NCBI GenBank assembly: GCA_964511385.1
Contig: CAZEFE010000003.1
Coordinates: 62,001 to 126,000 of the forward strand
Direction: 5' to 3'
Length of the DNA: 64,000 bases
Source: CAILHX01 sp964511385
Lineage (GTDB): Bacteria; Pseudomonadota; Gammaproteobacteria; Burkholderiales; Methylophilaceae
Shown here: positions 17,428 to 26,581 of the stretch, piece after piece
Numbering within the stretch: the stretch's first letter is position 1
Layout of the letters: each line of letters opens with the position of its first letter
Made by a program: the position numbers and the translations under genes
Notes under the pieces: model-generated
The model's input: only the letters and a program-made list of their open reading frames with translations
Database searches by the model: none
Told to the model about the DNA's origin: nothing

Positions 17428-17585
17428 GTGAACTAATGCTGAATCGCACGATGGAGGCGTTGGGGGAGACTCATATGGGCGCTGCAAGCGCGCATGTGAT
17501 GGCGACACCAAACGCATCCATGAGATTCTGGATTATCACCATGATGCTGGTGCTGATTGGGCTATCAACGTTGAAACTGAGATGA
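17424..17585 (+). CDS. 53-residue ORF repeating the MraY C-terminal helix
   Basis: ATG at 17424 overlaps the mraY stop (ATGA) and its TGA at 17583-17585 overlaps the murD ATG, so it exactly bridges the two genes. Residues 1-33 (starting MSELMLNRTMEALGETHMG) match nothing I know. Residues 34-53 (RFWIITMMLVLIGLSTLKLR) are identical to the last 20 residues of MraY. The DNA of the two copies differs at seven positions, all synonymous (CGA/AGA, ATC/ATT, GGA/GGG, CTT/CTA, TCT/TCA, ACA/ACG, TTG/CTG). It may be a real small membrane protein or a fossil mraY end left by recombination with a diverged allele. Confidence 0.55.
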   Translation: MSELMLNRTMEALGETHMGAASAHVMATPNASMRFWIITMMLVLIGLSTLKLR

Positions 17586-18943
17586 AACTGGAACTGAACA
17601 ACAAACAGGTACTGGTACTGGGGCTGGGTGACACCGGCCTTTCGGCATTGCGCTGGCTGGCGCGCCAAGGCGCCCGGCTTTCCGCCGCCGACACGCGCAG
17701 CGAGCCGCCAGGGCTGGCCGCCGTCAAGCAGGAGTTCCCCAATCTTGTCCTGCATCTTGGCGCTTTCAGGAGCGAGGTGCTCAACACCGTCGACCTGATC
17801 GTCTCCAGCCCGGGAGTGCCTCTCGCCAACCCCACCATCCAGGCCGCCATCAAGCGCGGCATCCGCGTGGTTGGCGACGTGGAACTGTTTGCCCAGAACA
17901 AACCCGCCCAAGCCAAAGTCATAGCCATTACCGGCTCCAACGGCAAAAGCACCGTCACCACGCTGGTCGGCGCCATGTGCGAAAAAGCCGGGCTCCGCAC
18001 TATCGTTGCCGGCAACATCGGCCTGCCGGTACTGGATACCCTGGGCATGGATACGCCGGATGTGTATGTACTCGAGTTGTCCAGCTTCCAGCTCGAAACC
18101 ACACAGTTGGCGGCAGACGCCGCCACGGTGCTGAACGTGACCGAGGATCATCTGGATCGTTACCCGGGCATGGTCGAATACGCAACCGCCAAGGCGCGGA
18201 TATTCCACGGCAACAGCGTGCAGGTACTCAATCTGGATGACGCCTGGAGCTTAGGCATGGCCTACCCAGACCGCAAGCAGCTGTACTTCGGCCTGGGTAA
18301 GCCGGAGCGCAAAGATGACTTCGGCCTGCTGCAGCATGAAAACGAAACCTGGCTGGCACAAGGCGACACGCCGTTACTCAAGCTGAGCGCCATGCGCATC
18401 AGCGGGCTGCACAATGCCGCCAATGCGCTGGCGGCGCTAGCGCTATGCCGTGCCATCGGGCTGGAGTTCGAACCGCTGCTGGATACGCTGCGCGAATTCA
18501 AAGGCCTGCCGCACCGCGTGGAGTGGATTGCCGACATCAACGGCGTGGCGTTTTTTGATGATTCCAAAGGCACCAACGTCGGTGCCACTTGCGCAGCCAT
18601 CGCCGGATTACCGCAAAAAGTGGTGCTGATCGCCGGAGGCGAAGGCAAGGGACAGGATTTCAGCCCACTGCAGGAGGCGGTCAAGCAGAATGCCCGCGCC
18701 GTGGTGCTGATCGGGCGCGATGCGCCGCTGCTGCAAGACATCCTGCAACCCACCGGGGTGCCGATTCTATCGGCGGACCGCATGCAGGACGCCGTAGAGC
18801 AGGCATTTGCCCGCGCCCAACCGGGCGATGCGGTGCTGCTGTCGCCGGCTTGCGCCAGTTTCGACATGTTCCGCAACTACGTCCACCGGGCGGAAGTGTT
18901 CATCGCCGCAGTCCGCCAGCTGGAACGGGGAGCGGCCACATGA
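17582..18943 (+). CDS. murD: UDP-MurNAc-L-alanine:D-glutamate ligase
   Basis: A 453-residue Mur ligase adding D-glutamate. It has an N-terminal Rossmann-like domain (VLVLGLGDTGLSAL), ATP loop ITGSNGKSTVTTLVG, and central motif NVTEDHLDRYPGM. Its start overlaps the stop of the 53-codon ORF rather than that of mraY, so any coupling from mraY passes through that ORF. Confidence 0.97.
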   Translation: MKLELNNKQVLVLGLGDTGLSALRWLARQGARLSAADTRSEPPGLAAVKQEFPNLVLHLGAFRSEVLNTVDLIVSSPGVPLANPTIQAAIKRGIRVVGDVELFAQNKPAQAKVIAITGSNGKSTVTTLVGAMCEKAGLRTIVAGNIGLPVLDTLGMDTPDVYVLELSSFQLETTQLAADAATVLNVTEDHLDRYPGMVEYATAKARIFHGNSVQVLNLDDAWSLGMAYPDRKQLYFGLGKPERKDDFGLLQHENETWLAQGDTPLLKLSAMRISGLHNAANALAALALCRAIGLEFEPLLDTLREFKGLPHRVEWIADINGVAFFDDSKGTNVGATCAAIAGLPQKVVLIAGGEGKGQDFSPLQEAVKQNARAVVLIGRDAPLLQDILQPTGVPILSADRMQDAVEQAFARAQPGDAVLLSPACASFDMFRNYVHRAEVFIAAVRQLERGAAT

Positions 18944-20172
18944 AACTCTTCCCGGTGAAAAGCCTTGCCGCAAAAAATTTCCCCGGCACCACCGCCAACG
19001 TCGGCGGCATGATCACCATGCTGCGCGGCCGTAGCAAAATGGTTGCGCCGCCTTACGACCAGGGACTGTTATGGATGGTGCTGCTGCTGCTCGGCTTCGG
19101 GCTGGTAATGGTGTATTCCGCGTCCATCGCCATGGCCGAGGCCGACAAGGCCTTTGGCCACAACTCCACTTATTTCCTGGTGCGCCACGCCATTTTCCTG
19201 ATGGTGGGCTTGATGGCAGGGTTCATGGCCTTCCAATTCCCCACCCGGTTCTGGCAGCGCATGGCGCCGATGCTGTTCCTGGCGGGGCTGGTGCTACTGA
19301 TGGCCGTGCTGATTCCCGGCATCGGCCGCGAGGTCAACGGCAGCCGTCGCTGGATTCCGCTGATTTTCATCACCTTGCAGCCATCGGAACTGATGAAACT
19401 GTTCGCCGCGATGTATGTGGCCGACTACACGGTGCGCAAGGCGGCGTTCCTGCACAGTTTCACCAAAGGCTTCCTGCCCATGCTGGCGGTGATGCTGCTG
19501 GTGGCGGGCCTGCTGCTGCGCGAACCGGATTTCGGTGCGTTCGCGGTGATCGCCTCGGTGGCGGTCTCCATCCTGTGGTTGGGCGGTATCAACATCCGCA
19601 TCTTTATCGGCCTGCTGGGCATGCTGGTGGTCGGTTTCATTTTCCTGATCTGGAGCTCGCCATACCGGCTGCAGCGCATTACCGGGTTTATGGACCCCTG
19701 GGCCGATCCTTACGGCAAGGGCTACCAGCTTTCACACGCACTGATTGCGTTTGGCCGCGGCGAATGGCTCGGCGTGGGCCTGGGTGGCAGCGTGGAGAAA
19801 CTGCTGTATCTGCCGGAAGCACACACTGACTTCCTGCTCGCCGTGATCGGCGAAGAACTTGGTTTCATCGGCGTGCTGGCAGTCGTGGCTGCTTTTGCCT
19901 GGCTGGTCATGCGCGCTTTCAGCATCGCCAAGGAAGCCGCCCTTTACGACCGCAACTTCTCGGCATTGCTGGCGCAGGGTATCGGCGTCTGGCTGGGCGT
20001 GCAATCGTTCATCAACATGGGCGTCAACGTCGGGCTGCTGCCTACCAAAGGCTTGACCCTGCCGCTGCTGTCGTTCGGCGGTAGCGGCATTGTCGCGAAT
20101 TGCGTTGCACTGGCGATATTGCTGCGCATTGATTACGAAAGCCGGCGTCTGGCCAAGGGGATGCCCGCATGA
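18940..20172 (+). CDS. ftsW: Septal peptidoglycan glycosyltransferase FtsW
   Basis: A SEDS-family polymerase of 410 residues with about ten membrane helices, SRRWIPL after the third to fourth helix, and the C-terminal signature LPTKGLTLPLLSFGGSGI. It polymerises glycan from lipid II at the septum with FtsI. ATG at 18940 overlaps the murD stop (ATGA). The first 40 residues are unusually long and soluble, so an internal ATG near 19009 or 19018 cannot be excluded. Confidence 0.95.
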   Translation: MKLFPVKSLAAKNFPGTTANVGGMITMLRGRSKMVAPPYDQGLLWMVLLLLGFGLVMVYSASIAMAEADKAFGHNSTYFLVRHAIFLMVGLMAGFMAFQFPTRFWQRMAPMLFLAGLVLLMAVLIPGIGREVNGSRRWIPLIFITLQPSELMKLFAAMYVADYTVRKAAFLHSFTKGFLPMLAVMLLVAGLLLREPDFGAFAVIASVAVSILWLGGINIRIFIGLLGMLVVGFIFLIWSSPYRLQRITGFMDPWADPYGKGYQLSHALIAFGRGEWLGVGLGGSVEKLLYLPEAHTDFLLAVIGEELGFIGVLAVVAAFAWLVMRAFSIAKEAALYDRNFSALLAQGIGVWLGVQSFINMGVNVGLLPTKGLTLPLLSFGGSGIVANCVALAILLRIDYESRRLAKGMPA

Positions 20173-21251
20173 GTACCCTGGGCGCGCACACCCTGATGGT
20201 GATGGCCGGCGGCACCGGTGGCCACGTTTTTCCCGCCATTGCCGTTGCCGATCTGCTGAAATCGCGCGGCTGGAACATCGTCTGGCTGGCCACCGAAGGC
20301 GGCATGGAAAATCAGCTGATTGCGGACAAGGGTTATGCCATCGCCAGCATCCGCATGTCCGGCGTCCGCGGCAATGGCCTGCTGCGCTGGCTGCTGCTGC
20401 CGTTGCGTCTTGGCGTGGCATTTTTGCAAAGCCTGAAAGCCTTGCGGCAGCACCGTCCGGATGTGGTGCTGGGCATGGGCGGTTTTGCCGCTTTTCCCGG
20501 CGGCGTGATGGCCAGGCTGCTACGTCGCCCGCTGGTGATCCACGAGCAGAACTCGGTAGCCGGGCTGACCAACCGCGTGCTGTCGCGCATCGCAACGCGC
20601 ATCCTGGCCGCTTTCCCCTCGGCATTCGGCGATCAGGCCAGCCTGGTCGGCAACCCGGTACGCCCGGAAATTGCCGCGCTGGCCGAACCGGCACAGCGCC
20701 TGACCTATCGCAAAGGTCCGCTACGGCTACTCATTATCGGCGGCAGCCTGGGCGCTCAGGTGCTGAACGAAAACGTGCCGAAAGCGATTGCCCTGCTGCC
20801 GCAGGAACAGCGCCCGCAGATCATCCATCAGGCAGGTAGCAGGCATCTCGCTGCGCTACAGGAACACTACCGCAACTCCGGGGTAGAAGGCGAGCTGCTG
20901 CCGTTCATCCAGGACATGGCCGGCATGTACGACTGGTGCGACCTGGTCATTTGCCGTGCCGGCGCACTCACCATTGCCGAAGTCGCAGCGGCTGGCGTGG
21001 CCTCGGTACTGGTGCCTTTCCCGCATGCAGTGGATGACCACCAGACCGGCAACGCACGGTATTTATCGGAACACGGCGCGGCGCTGCTGGTGCCGCAGAC
21101 GGAGTTAACACCGCAAAAACTGGCCGACATCATTCGCGGCAGCACACGCGAGAAACTGCTGGATATGGCAAGCCGGGCACGCGCCCTAGGCAAGCCCGAA
21201 GCCACCGCGACAGTTGCCACGATTTGCGAGGAGGCTGCACATGCGACATAA
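20169..21251 (+). CDS. murG: UDP-GlcNAc:lipid I N-acetylglucosaminyltransferase
   Basis: A 360-residue GT28 glycosyltransferase at the inner membrane that turns lipid I into lipid II. MAGGTGGHVFPA at the N terminus, HEQNSVAGLTNR, GGSLGAQVLN and the donor-site RAGALTIAEVAAAG are all present. ATG overlaps the ftsW stop (ATGA). Confidence 0.97.
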   Translation: MSTLGAHTLMVMAGGTGGHVFPAIAVADLLKSRGWNIVWLATEGGMENQLIADKGYAIASIRMSGVRGNGLLRWLLLPLRLGVAFLQSLKALRQHRPDVVLGMGGFAAFPGGVMARLLRRPLVIHEQNSVAGLTNRVLSRIATRILAAFPSAFGDQASLVGNPVRPEIAALAEPAQRLTYRKGPLRLLIIGGSLGAQVLNENVPKAIALLPQEQRPQIIHQAGSRHLAALQEHYRNSGVEGELLPFIQDMAGMYDWCDLVICRAGALTIAEVAAAGVASVLVPFPHAVDDHQTGNARYLSEHGAALLVPQTELTPQKLADIIRGSTREKLLDMASRARALGKPEATATVATICEEAAHAT

Positions 21252-22635
21252 AGTCAAACACATCCACTTCGTCGGCATCGGCGGCTCCGGCATGAGCGGC
21301 ATCGCCGAGGTGCTGCTGAACCTCGGTTTCCACGTCAGCGGTTCCGACCTGGCGGATAACGCAGTGACGCAACGCCTGCTGGACATGGGCGCCGAGGTGC
21401 ACCGCGGGCATGCCGAAAGCCACCTGGGCAGAGCCGATGTGGTGGTGGTTTCCACCGCGGTGCAGGATGACAACCCGGAAGTGGTAGCCGCGCGGGCACG
21501 CAACATCCCGGTAGTGCCGCGCGCCATGATGCTGGCCGAACTGATGCGCTTCCGCCAGGGCATTGCCGTTGCCGGGACGCACGGCAAGACCACCACCACC
21601 AGCCTGGTCGCCAGTATCCTGGGGGAAGCCGGGATGGATCCCACCTTCGTTATCGGCGGCCGTCTGGAATCCGCCAACACCAACGCCCGGCTGGGTGCGG
21701 GTGAATACATCGTGGCCGAAGCCGACGAATCCGATGCCTCGTTCCTGCACCTGTCGCCGATCCTGGCCATCGTCACCAACATTGACGCCGATCACATGGA
21801 CACCTACGGCCATGATTTCGAGCAGTTGAAAAGCGCGTTTGTCGAATTTCTGCAGTGCCTGCCGTTTTACGGCATGGCGGTGTTGTGCGTGGATGACCCG
21901 CACGTCCGCTCCATCCTGCCGCGCGTGACCAAGCCGGTCATGCCTTACGGTTTCTCGGAAGATGCGCGCATCCGCGCCATCAATGTGCGTGCCGACGGGA
22001 CACAGATGAAATTCACCGTGCAGCGCATCAATGGCATTACCACCGAGTTCGATGTCACGCTTAATTTGACCGGCACCCATAATGTACTGAACGCCCTGGC
22101 AGCGATCGCCATTGCCAGCGAACTGAATGTCCCGGATGCCGCCATCGTCAAGGCACTGGCTGATTTCAAGGGCGTTGGCCGACGTTTCCAGCGTTATGGC
22201 GAGGTGCCTGCCAAACATGGTGGGCAATTCACCCTGATTGATGACTACGGCCATCACCCGGTGGAAATGCAAGCGGTCATCCATGCCGCGCGCGGCGCGT
22301 TCCCCGGTCGCCGCCTGGTGCTGGCCTTCCAGCCGCACCGCTATACCCGCACCCGGGATTGTTTCGAGGATTTTGTGCGTGTGCTTTCCATGGCGGATGC
22401 CGTGCTGCTGACCGAGGTGTATTCCGCCGGCGAAGCGCCGATTGTTGCGGCCGACGGCCGTTCACTGGCACGCGCTTTGCGCGTAGCCGGCAAAGTGGAA
22501 CCGGTATTCGTGGAATCCACCAATGAGCTGCCGGAAGCCATTCTGGACATGGCCCGCGGCAACGACGTGGTGATTGTCATGGGTGCCGGCTCCATTGGCC
22601 AGGTGGCGGCAAAAACAAGGGAGAAAGCGGCGTGA
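21241..22635 (+). CDS. murC: UDP-MurNAc:L-alanine ligase
   Basis: A 464-residue first Mur ligase. It has a dinucleotide-binding-like GIGGSGMSGIAE near the N terminus, ATP loop AGTHGKTTTTSLVA, and the central NIDADHMDTYG and DDYGHHPVE motifs. ATG at 21241 is chosen over an in-frame start nine codons upstream because it gives the usual MRHKVKHIHFVG N terminus. It overlaps murG by 11 nt. Confidence 0.97.
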   Translation: MRHKVKHIHFVGIGGSGMSGIAEVLLNLGFHVSGSDLADNAVTQRLLDMGAEVHRGHAESHLGRADVVVVSTAVQDDNPEVVAARARNIPVVPRAMMLAELMRFRQGIAVAGTHGKTTTTSLVASILGEAGMDPTFVIGGRLESANTNARLGAGEYIVAEADESDASFLHLSPILAIVTNIDADHMDTYGHDFEQLKSAFVEFLQCLPFYGMAVLCVDDPHVRSILPRVTKPVMPYGFSEDARIRAINVRADGTQMKFTVQRINGITTEFDVTLNLTGTHNVLNALAAIAIASELNVPDAAIVKALADFKGVGRRFQRYGEVPAKHGGQFTLIDDYGHHPVEMQAVIHAARGAFPGRRLVLAFQPHRYTRTRDCFEDFVRVLSMADAVLLTEVYSAGEAPIVAADGRSLARALRVAGKVEPVFVESTNELPEAILDMARGNDVVIVMGAGSIGQVAAKTREKAA

Positions 22636-23534
22636 CGACCCAAGGCACCCTGCTGCTGAACGAGGCTATGAGCCGCCATACCAGCTGGCGCGTCGGCGGC
22701 AATGCCGATCGCCTGTACATTCCCGGCGGCTGGGAAGACTTGTCGCAGTTCCTGAAAAGCCTGCCGCATGGCGAGCCGGTGCACTTTGTCGGCTTGGGCA
22801 GCAACCTGCTGGTGCGCGACGGCGGCGTGCGGGGCACAGTCATCCTGCTGCACGGCGGCGCATTGGACGCCCTGCGTATGGAAGAAGGAAAAATCTACGC
22901 CGAAGCCGGGGTCACTTGCGCCAAGCTGGCGCGCTTCAGCGCACGCAACGGTTTGCACGGCGCCGAGTTTTTTGCCGGCATTCCCGGCACGGTGGGTGGC
23001 GCATTGGCGATGAACGCCGGTTGCCACGGCGGAGAAACCTGGGATGTCGTCCACCATGCGCTCACCATCGACCGGCATGGCGAAGTGCATGCGCGGACGC
23101 AGGTGGACGTGGAGGTTGGCTACCGGCACGTCGGCCTGCCGGGTGAGGAATGGTTTGTTGCCGCCTGGTTTGAACTGCCGCCGGGGGACGCCAATGAAGC
23201 CGAGCAGAACATCAAGAACCTGCTGGCGAAACGGCTGGATTCCCAGCCACTGAACCTGCCCAACGCGGGTTCGGTGTTCCGCAACCCGGAAGGGGATTAC
23301 GCCGCACGCCTGATCCAGTCATGCGGCTTAAAAGGTTTCTCTATTGGCGGCGCGCAGGTATCGGAAAAACACGCCAACTTTATCGTCAACACTGGCACGG
23401 CAAAAGCAGCGAACATCGAGCAACTGATCGCCCATGTGCATACAACGGTGCTGCGGGAAACCGGCGTGGATTTGCAACGAGAAGTACGGATTATTGGTGA
23501 AGAGCAGGGATTAGGGGCTAGGGATTTGGAATGA
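22632..23534 (+). CDS. murB: UDP-N-acetylenolpyruvoylglucosamine reductase
   Basis: A 300-residue FAD enzyme completing UDP-MurNAc. N-terminal HTSWRVGGNADRLY, the FAD-binding GLGSNLLVRDGG, GIPGTVGGALAMNAG with the active-site region, and AGSVFRNP with the catalytic serine are present. It is of the shorter type IIa/b length rather than the E. coli 340-residue form. GTG start overlapping murC (GTGA). Confidence 0.96.
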   Translation: MTTQGTLLLNEAMSRHTSWRVGGNADRLYIPGGWEDLSQFLKSLPHGEPVHFVGLGSNLLVRDGGVRGTVILLHGGALDALRMEEGKIYAEAGVTCAKLARFSARNGLHGAEFFAGIPGTVGGALAMNAGCHGGETWDVVHHALTIDRHGEVHARTQVDVEVGYRHVGLPGEEWFVAAWFELPPGDANEAEQNIKNLLAKRLDSQPLNLPNAGSVFRNPEGDYAARLIQSCGLKGFSIGGAQVSEKHANFIVNTGTAKAANIEQLIAHVHTTVLRETGVDLQREVRIIGEEQGLGARDLE

Positions 23535-24436
23535 AGAATTTTGGAAAAGTGGCAGTGTTGCTGGGCGGCAAATCCGCCGAACGCGAAGTATCGCTGAAAA
23601 GCGGCAACGCCGTGCTGGCCGCGCTCAAGCGCAGCGGTGTGGATGCTTACCCGTTCGACCCTGCCGAGCGGCCATTGCACGACCTGGAAGCGTTTGACCG
23701 CGTATTCATTGCACTGCACGGACGCTACGGCGAGGACGGCACCATCCAGGGCGCGCTGGAACTGTTTGGCATTCCCTATACCGGCAGCGGCGTGATGGCG
23801 TCCAGTATCGGCATGGACAAGTGGCGCACCAAGTTGTTGTGGCGCGCCAGCGGCGTCACCACGCCGAATTTCGAGCTGGTGCGAGCTGAAAGCGACTTTG
23901 CCGCGATTGAAGCCCGGCTGGGGTTGCCGCTGTTCGTCAAACCGGCCAACGAAGGCTCCAGCATCGGCATCAGCAAGGTGAAACAGCCTGGCGGCCTGAA
24001 AGCGGCATATGAAGAAGCGGCGAAATACGACGACCTGGTCATCGCGGAGCAATTCATCGGCGGCGGCGAATACAGCGTGGGCATCCTCGGCGATAGCGCC
24101 TTGCCGATCATCCGCATCATCCCGGCCAACGAGTTTTATGACTATGACGCCAAGTACCTGCGCGACGACACCCAGTACCTGTGCCCGTGCGGCTTGCCTG
24201 AAGAGGTTGAGATGCAGATACGCGCCGAGGCGCTGGAAGCCTTCCATGTGGTAGGCGGTAGCGGCTGGGGTCGCGTGGACTTCCTGATGGATGAGCAGGG
24301 GCAACATTACTTCCTGGAAGTGAACACTTCCCCCGGCATGACCGACCACAGCCTGGTACCGATGGGCGCTCGCACGGCGGGTATCAGTTTCGAGCAACTG
24401 GTAGTGAAGATACTGGAGGCCGCGCATGTGGGATAA
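23531..24436 (+). CDS. ddl: D-alanine--D-alanine ligase
   Basis: A 301-residue ATP-grasp enzyme (DdlB type) that supplies the dipeptide used by MurF. GGKSAEREVSLKSG at the N terminus, LHGRYGEDGTIQG, KPANEGSSIGISKV, and the C-terminal FLEVNTSPGMTDHSL metal and substrate loop are visible. ATGA-type overlap with murB. Confidence 0.97.
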   Translation: MKNFGKVAVLLGGKSAEREVSLKSGNAVLAALKRSGVDAYPFDPAERPLHDLEAFDRVFIALHGRYGEDGTIQGALELFGIPYTGSGVMASSIGMDKWRTKLLWRASGVTTPNFELVRAESDFAAIEARLGLPLFVKPANEGSSIGISKVKQPGGLKAAYEEAAKYDDLVIAEQFIGGGEYSVGILGDSALPIIRIIPANEFYDYDAKYLRDDTQYLCPCGLPEEVEMQIRAEALEAFHVVGGSGWGRVDFLMDEQGQHYFLEVNTSPGMTDHSLVPMGARTAGISFEQLVVKILEAAHVG

Positions 24437-25235
24437 GCCCCAGATCATTATCTGGCTTGCCAACCTGCTTTATGCGCTGGCCGCATTGATGCTGCTGTAT
24501 ACGCTGCTGTTCGTGGTGCTGCATTTGCCGATTTATCCGCTCAAACATATCCAGGTTGATGGCGAGCTTAATCATGTCACGCGCGAACAGTTGAAGCTGA
24601 TTGTGGACCGTCACCTGCGCGGCAACTTCTTCACGCTGGATCTGGTAAAGACGCGCAGCGCTTTCCAGAAACTGCCTTGGGTACGCAACGTCAGCGTGCG
24701 CCGCCGCTGGCCGGACAAGCTGGAAGTAATGATAGAAGAACACCGCGAACTGGCGCGCTGGGGCGATATTGCCTTGGTCAACACCCACGGCGAGCTGTTC
24801 CAGGCCGCTTCGGACAACGATTTACCGACGTTTTACGGCAGCAACGACAGCGTCAAGGAAATTGCAACCTATTACCAGCGCTACGGACAGCTGCTGGCGC
24901 CGACCGGCATGAAAATCACCCGCCTGTCGTTATCGCCGCGGCGTGCATGGCAGATCGGCACCGATGCCGGGATGACCATAGAACTGGGGCGCGACCAGAT
25001 GGAAGCGCGCCTGGCCAAGTTTGCACATATTTATGCCATGACGCTGGCGACGCAGGGCGGCCACATCAGCTATGCCGACCTGCGTTACCCCAATGGCTTT
25101 GCCGTGCGGCGGCCGCAAGGCATGTTGCCTGCCAATCCGGCGGCAACAGCAAAGCCCGTCGCGCCTGCTGCAAAACCGGTCAAGTCGGCTCGATTAGCGG
25201 CGCCTGTCGCGTGGGGATGGAATCCAGCGGCCTGA
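24426..25235 (+). CDS. ftsQ: Cell division protein FtsQ
   Basis: A 269-residue bitopic divisome protein: a short cytoplasmic segment, one membrane helix (about 8-33), a POTRA domain (IYPLKHIQVDGELNHVTREQLK), then the FtsQ beta domain (LPWVRNVSVRRRWPDKLEV). The C-terminal 35 residues are an Ala/Pro/Lys-rich tail that is probably disordered. It overlaps ddl by 11 nt and recruits FtsL and FtsB. Confidence 0.95.
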   Translation: MWDKPQIIIWLANLLYALAALMLLYTLLFVVLHLPIYPLKHIQVDGELNHVTREQLKLIVDRHLRGNFFTLDLVKTRSAFQKLPWVRNVSVRRRWPDKLEVMIEEHRELARWGDIALVNTHGELFQAASDNDLPTFYGSNDSVKEIATYYQRYGQLLAPTGMKITRLSLSPRRAWQIGTDAGMTIELGRDQMEARLAKFAHIYAMTLATQGGHISYADLRYPNGFAVRRPQGMLPANPAATAKPVAPAAKPVKSARLAAPVAWGWNPAA

Positions 25236-25260
25236 AAGAGAAGTACATAGGGAGATGTAA

Positions 25261-26493
25261 ATGAGTAAAGAACAGCAAAATTTGATTGTCGGCCTGGATA
25301 TCGGCACATCCAAGATCGTCGCCATCGTCGCGGAGCTGATGCCGGAAGGCGAACTGAAGGTGATTGGCCTGGGGCAGCACGAATCGCGCGGGCTCAAAAA
25401 AGGCGTCGTGATCAACATCGATTCCACCGTGGCCGCTATCCAGCGTGCCCTGGAAGAAGCCGAGTTGATGGCGGATTGCAAAATCGCTTCGGTGTACACC
25501 GGCATCGCCGGCAGTCACATCCGCAGCCTGAATTCGCACGGTGTGGTGAAGATCAAGGATGCCGAAGTGAGCGTCGCGGATGTGGATCGCGTGATTGAAA
25601 TGGCGCAGGCGATCAGCCTGCCGAACGACCAGCAGATCCTGCACATCCTCACCCAGGAATTCATCATCGACGGCCAGGAAGACGTGCGCGAGCCGATGGG
25701 CATGAGCGGCATGAAACTGGAGGTCAAGGTGCACATCGTCACCGGCGCCGTCGCCGCCGCACAGAACATCATTAAATGCGTGAAACGCTGCGGGCTGGAA
25801 GTCAACGACCTGGTGCTGCAACCGCTGGCATCCAGCGTGTCGGTGCTCACCGACGATGAAAAGGAACTGGGCGTTTGCCTGGTGGATATTGGCGGCGGCA
25901 CGACGGATATCGCGGTGTTCAAGCAAGGCGCCATCCGCCACACCGGCGTGATCCCCATCGCCGGCGACCAGATCACCAACGACATCGCCGTGGCTTTCCG
26001 CACCCCCACCCAGCACGCCGAGGAAATCAAGGTGGCTCACGGTTGTGCGTTGCAGCAGTTGGCCGACCCCGGCCTGATGGTGGAAGTGCCTGGCGCGGAG
26101 GGGCGCGACCCGCGCCAATTGTCTCACCCCATCCTGGTGGAGGTCATTGAAGCGCGCGTCAAGGAAATCTACGAAATGGTGCAGGCCGAACTGCGCCGCA
26201 GCGGATTTGAACAAATGATCGCCTCCGGCGTGGTGATTACCGGCGGCAGCAGCCTGATGAAAGGCATGGTGGAACTGGGCGAGGAAATGCTGCACGTCCC
26301 CATCCGGTTAGGCTTGCCCGCCAAAGTCGGCGGTTTGTCCGAGGTGGTGAGCAACCCCCGTTATTCGACCGGCGTCGGTTTATTACTGATGGGCAAGCAG
26401 CAGCTTGAACGTCATTTGCAGGAGCAGATAGAAACAACCCCGCTGAGCAGGCTGTGGGAAAAGATGAAGCTGTGGTTTCAAGGAAATTTTTAA
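25261..26493 (+). CDS. ftsA: Cell division protein FtsA
   Basis: A 410-residue actin-like ATPase that tethers FtsZ to the membrane. GLDIGTSKIVAIVAE (phosphate 1), the 1C domain, DIGGGTTDIAVF (phosphate 2) and GVVITGGSSLMKG (adenosine site) are present. The C terminus ends in an amphipathic membrane-targeting helix (LSRLWEKMKLWFQGNF). A ribosome site AGGGAGA precedes it. Confidence 0.97.
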   Translation: MSKEQQNLIVGLDIGTSKIVAIVAELMPEGELKVIGLGQHESRGLKKGVVINIDSTVAAIQRALEEAELMADCKIASVYTGIAGSHIRSLNSHGVVKIKDAEVSVADVDRVIEMAQAISLPNDQQILHILTQEFIIDGQEDVREPMGMSGMKLEVKVHIVTGAVAAAQNIIKCVKRCGLEVNDLVLQPLASSVSVLTDDEKELGVCLVDIGGGTTDIAVFKQGAIRHTGVIPIAGDQITNDIAVAFRTPTQHAEEIKVAHGCALQQLADPGLMVEVPGAEGRDPRQLSHPILVEVIEARVKEIYEMVQAELRRSGFEQMIASGVVITGGSSLMKGMVELGEEMLHVPIRLGLPAKVGGLSEVVSNPRYSTGVGLLLMGKQQLERHLQEQIETTPLSRLWEKMKLWFQGNF

Positions 26494-26581
26494 TTTTTTT
26501 GCAATACGTTACACAAGGAACTTTTGGAGAAATTTCAGGGTGTAGTTTGGTTCGATAGCGCATTTACAAGGAGAAAGAGAA

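Noticed and set aside
18589..18939. Longer N terminus for ftsW
   Set aside because: The in-frame extension lies wholly within murD, while the ATG at 18940 gives the ATGA overlap used throughout the cluster.
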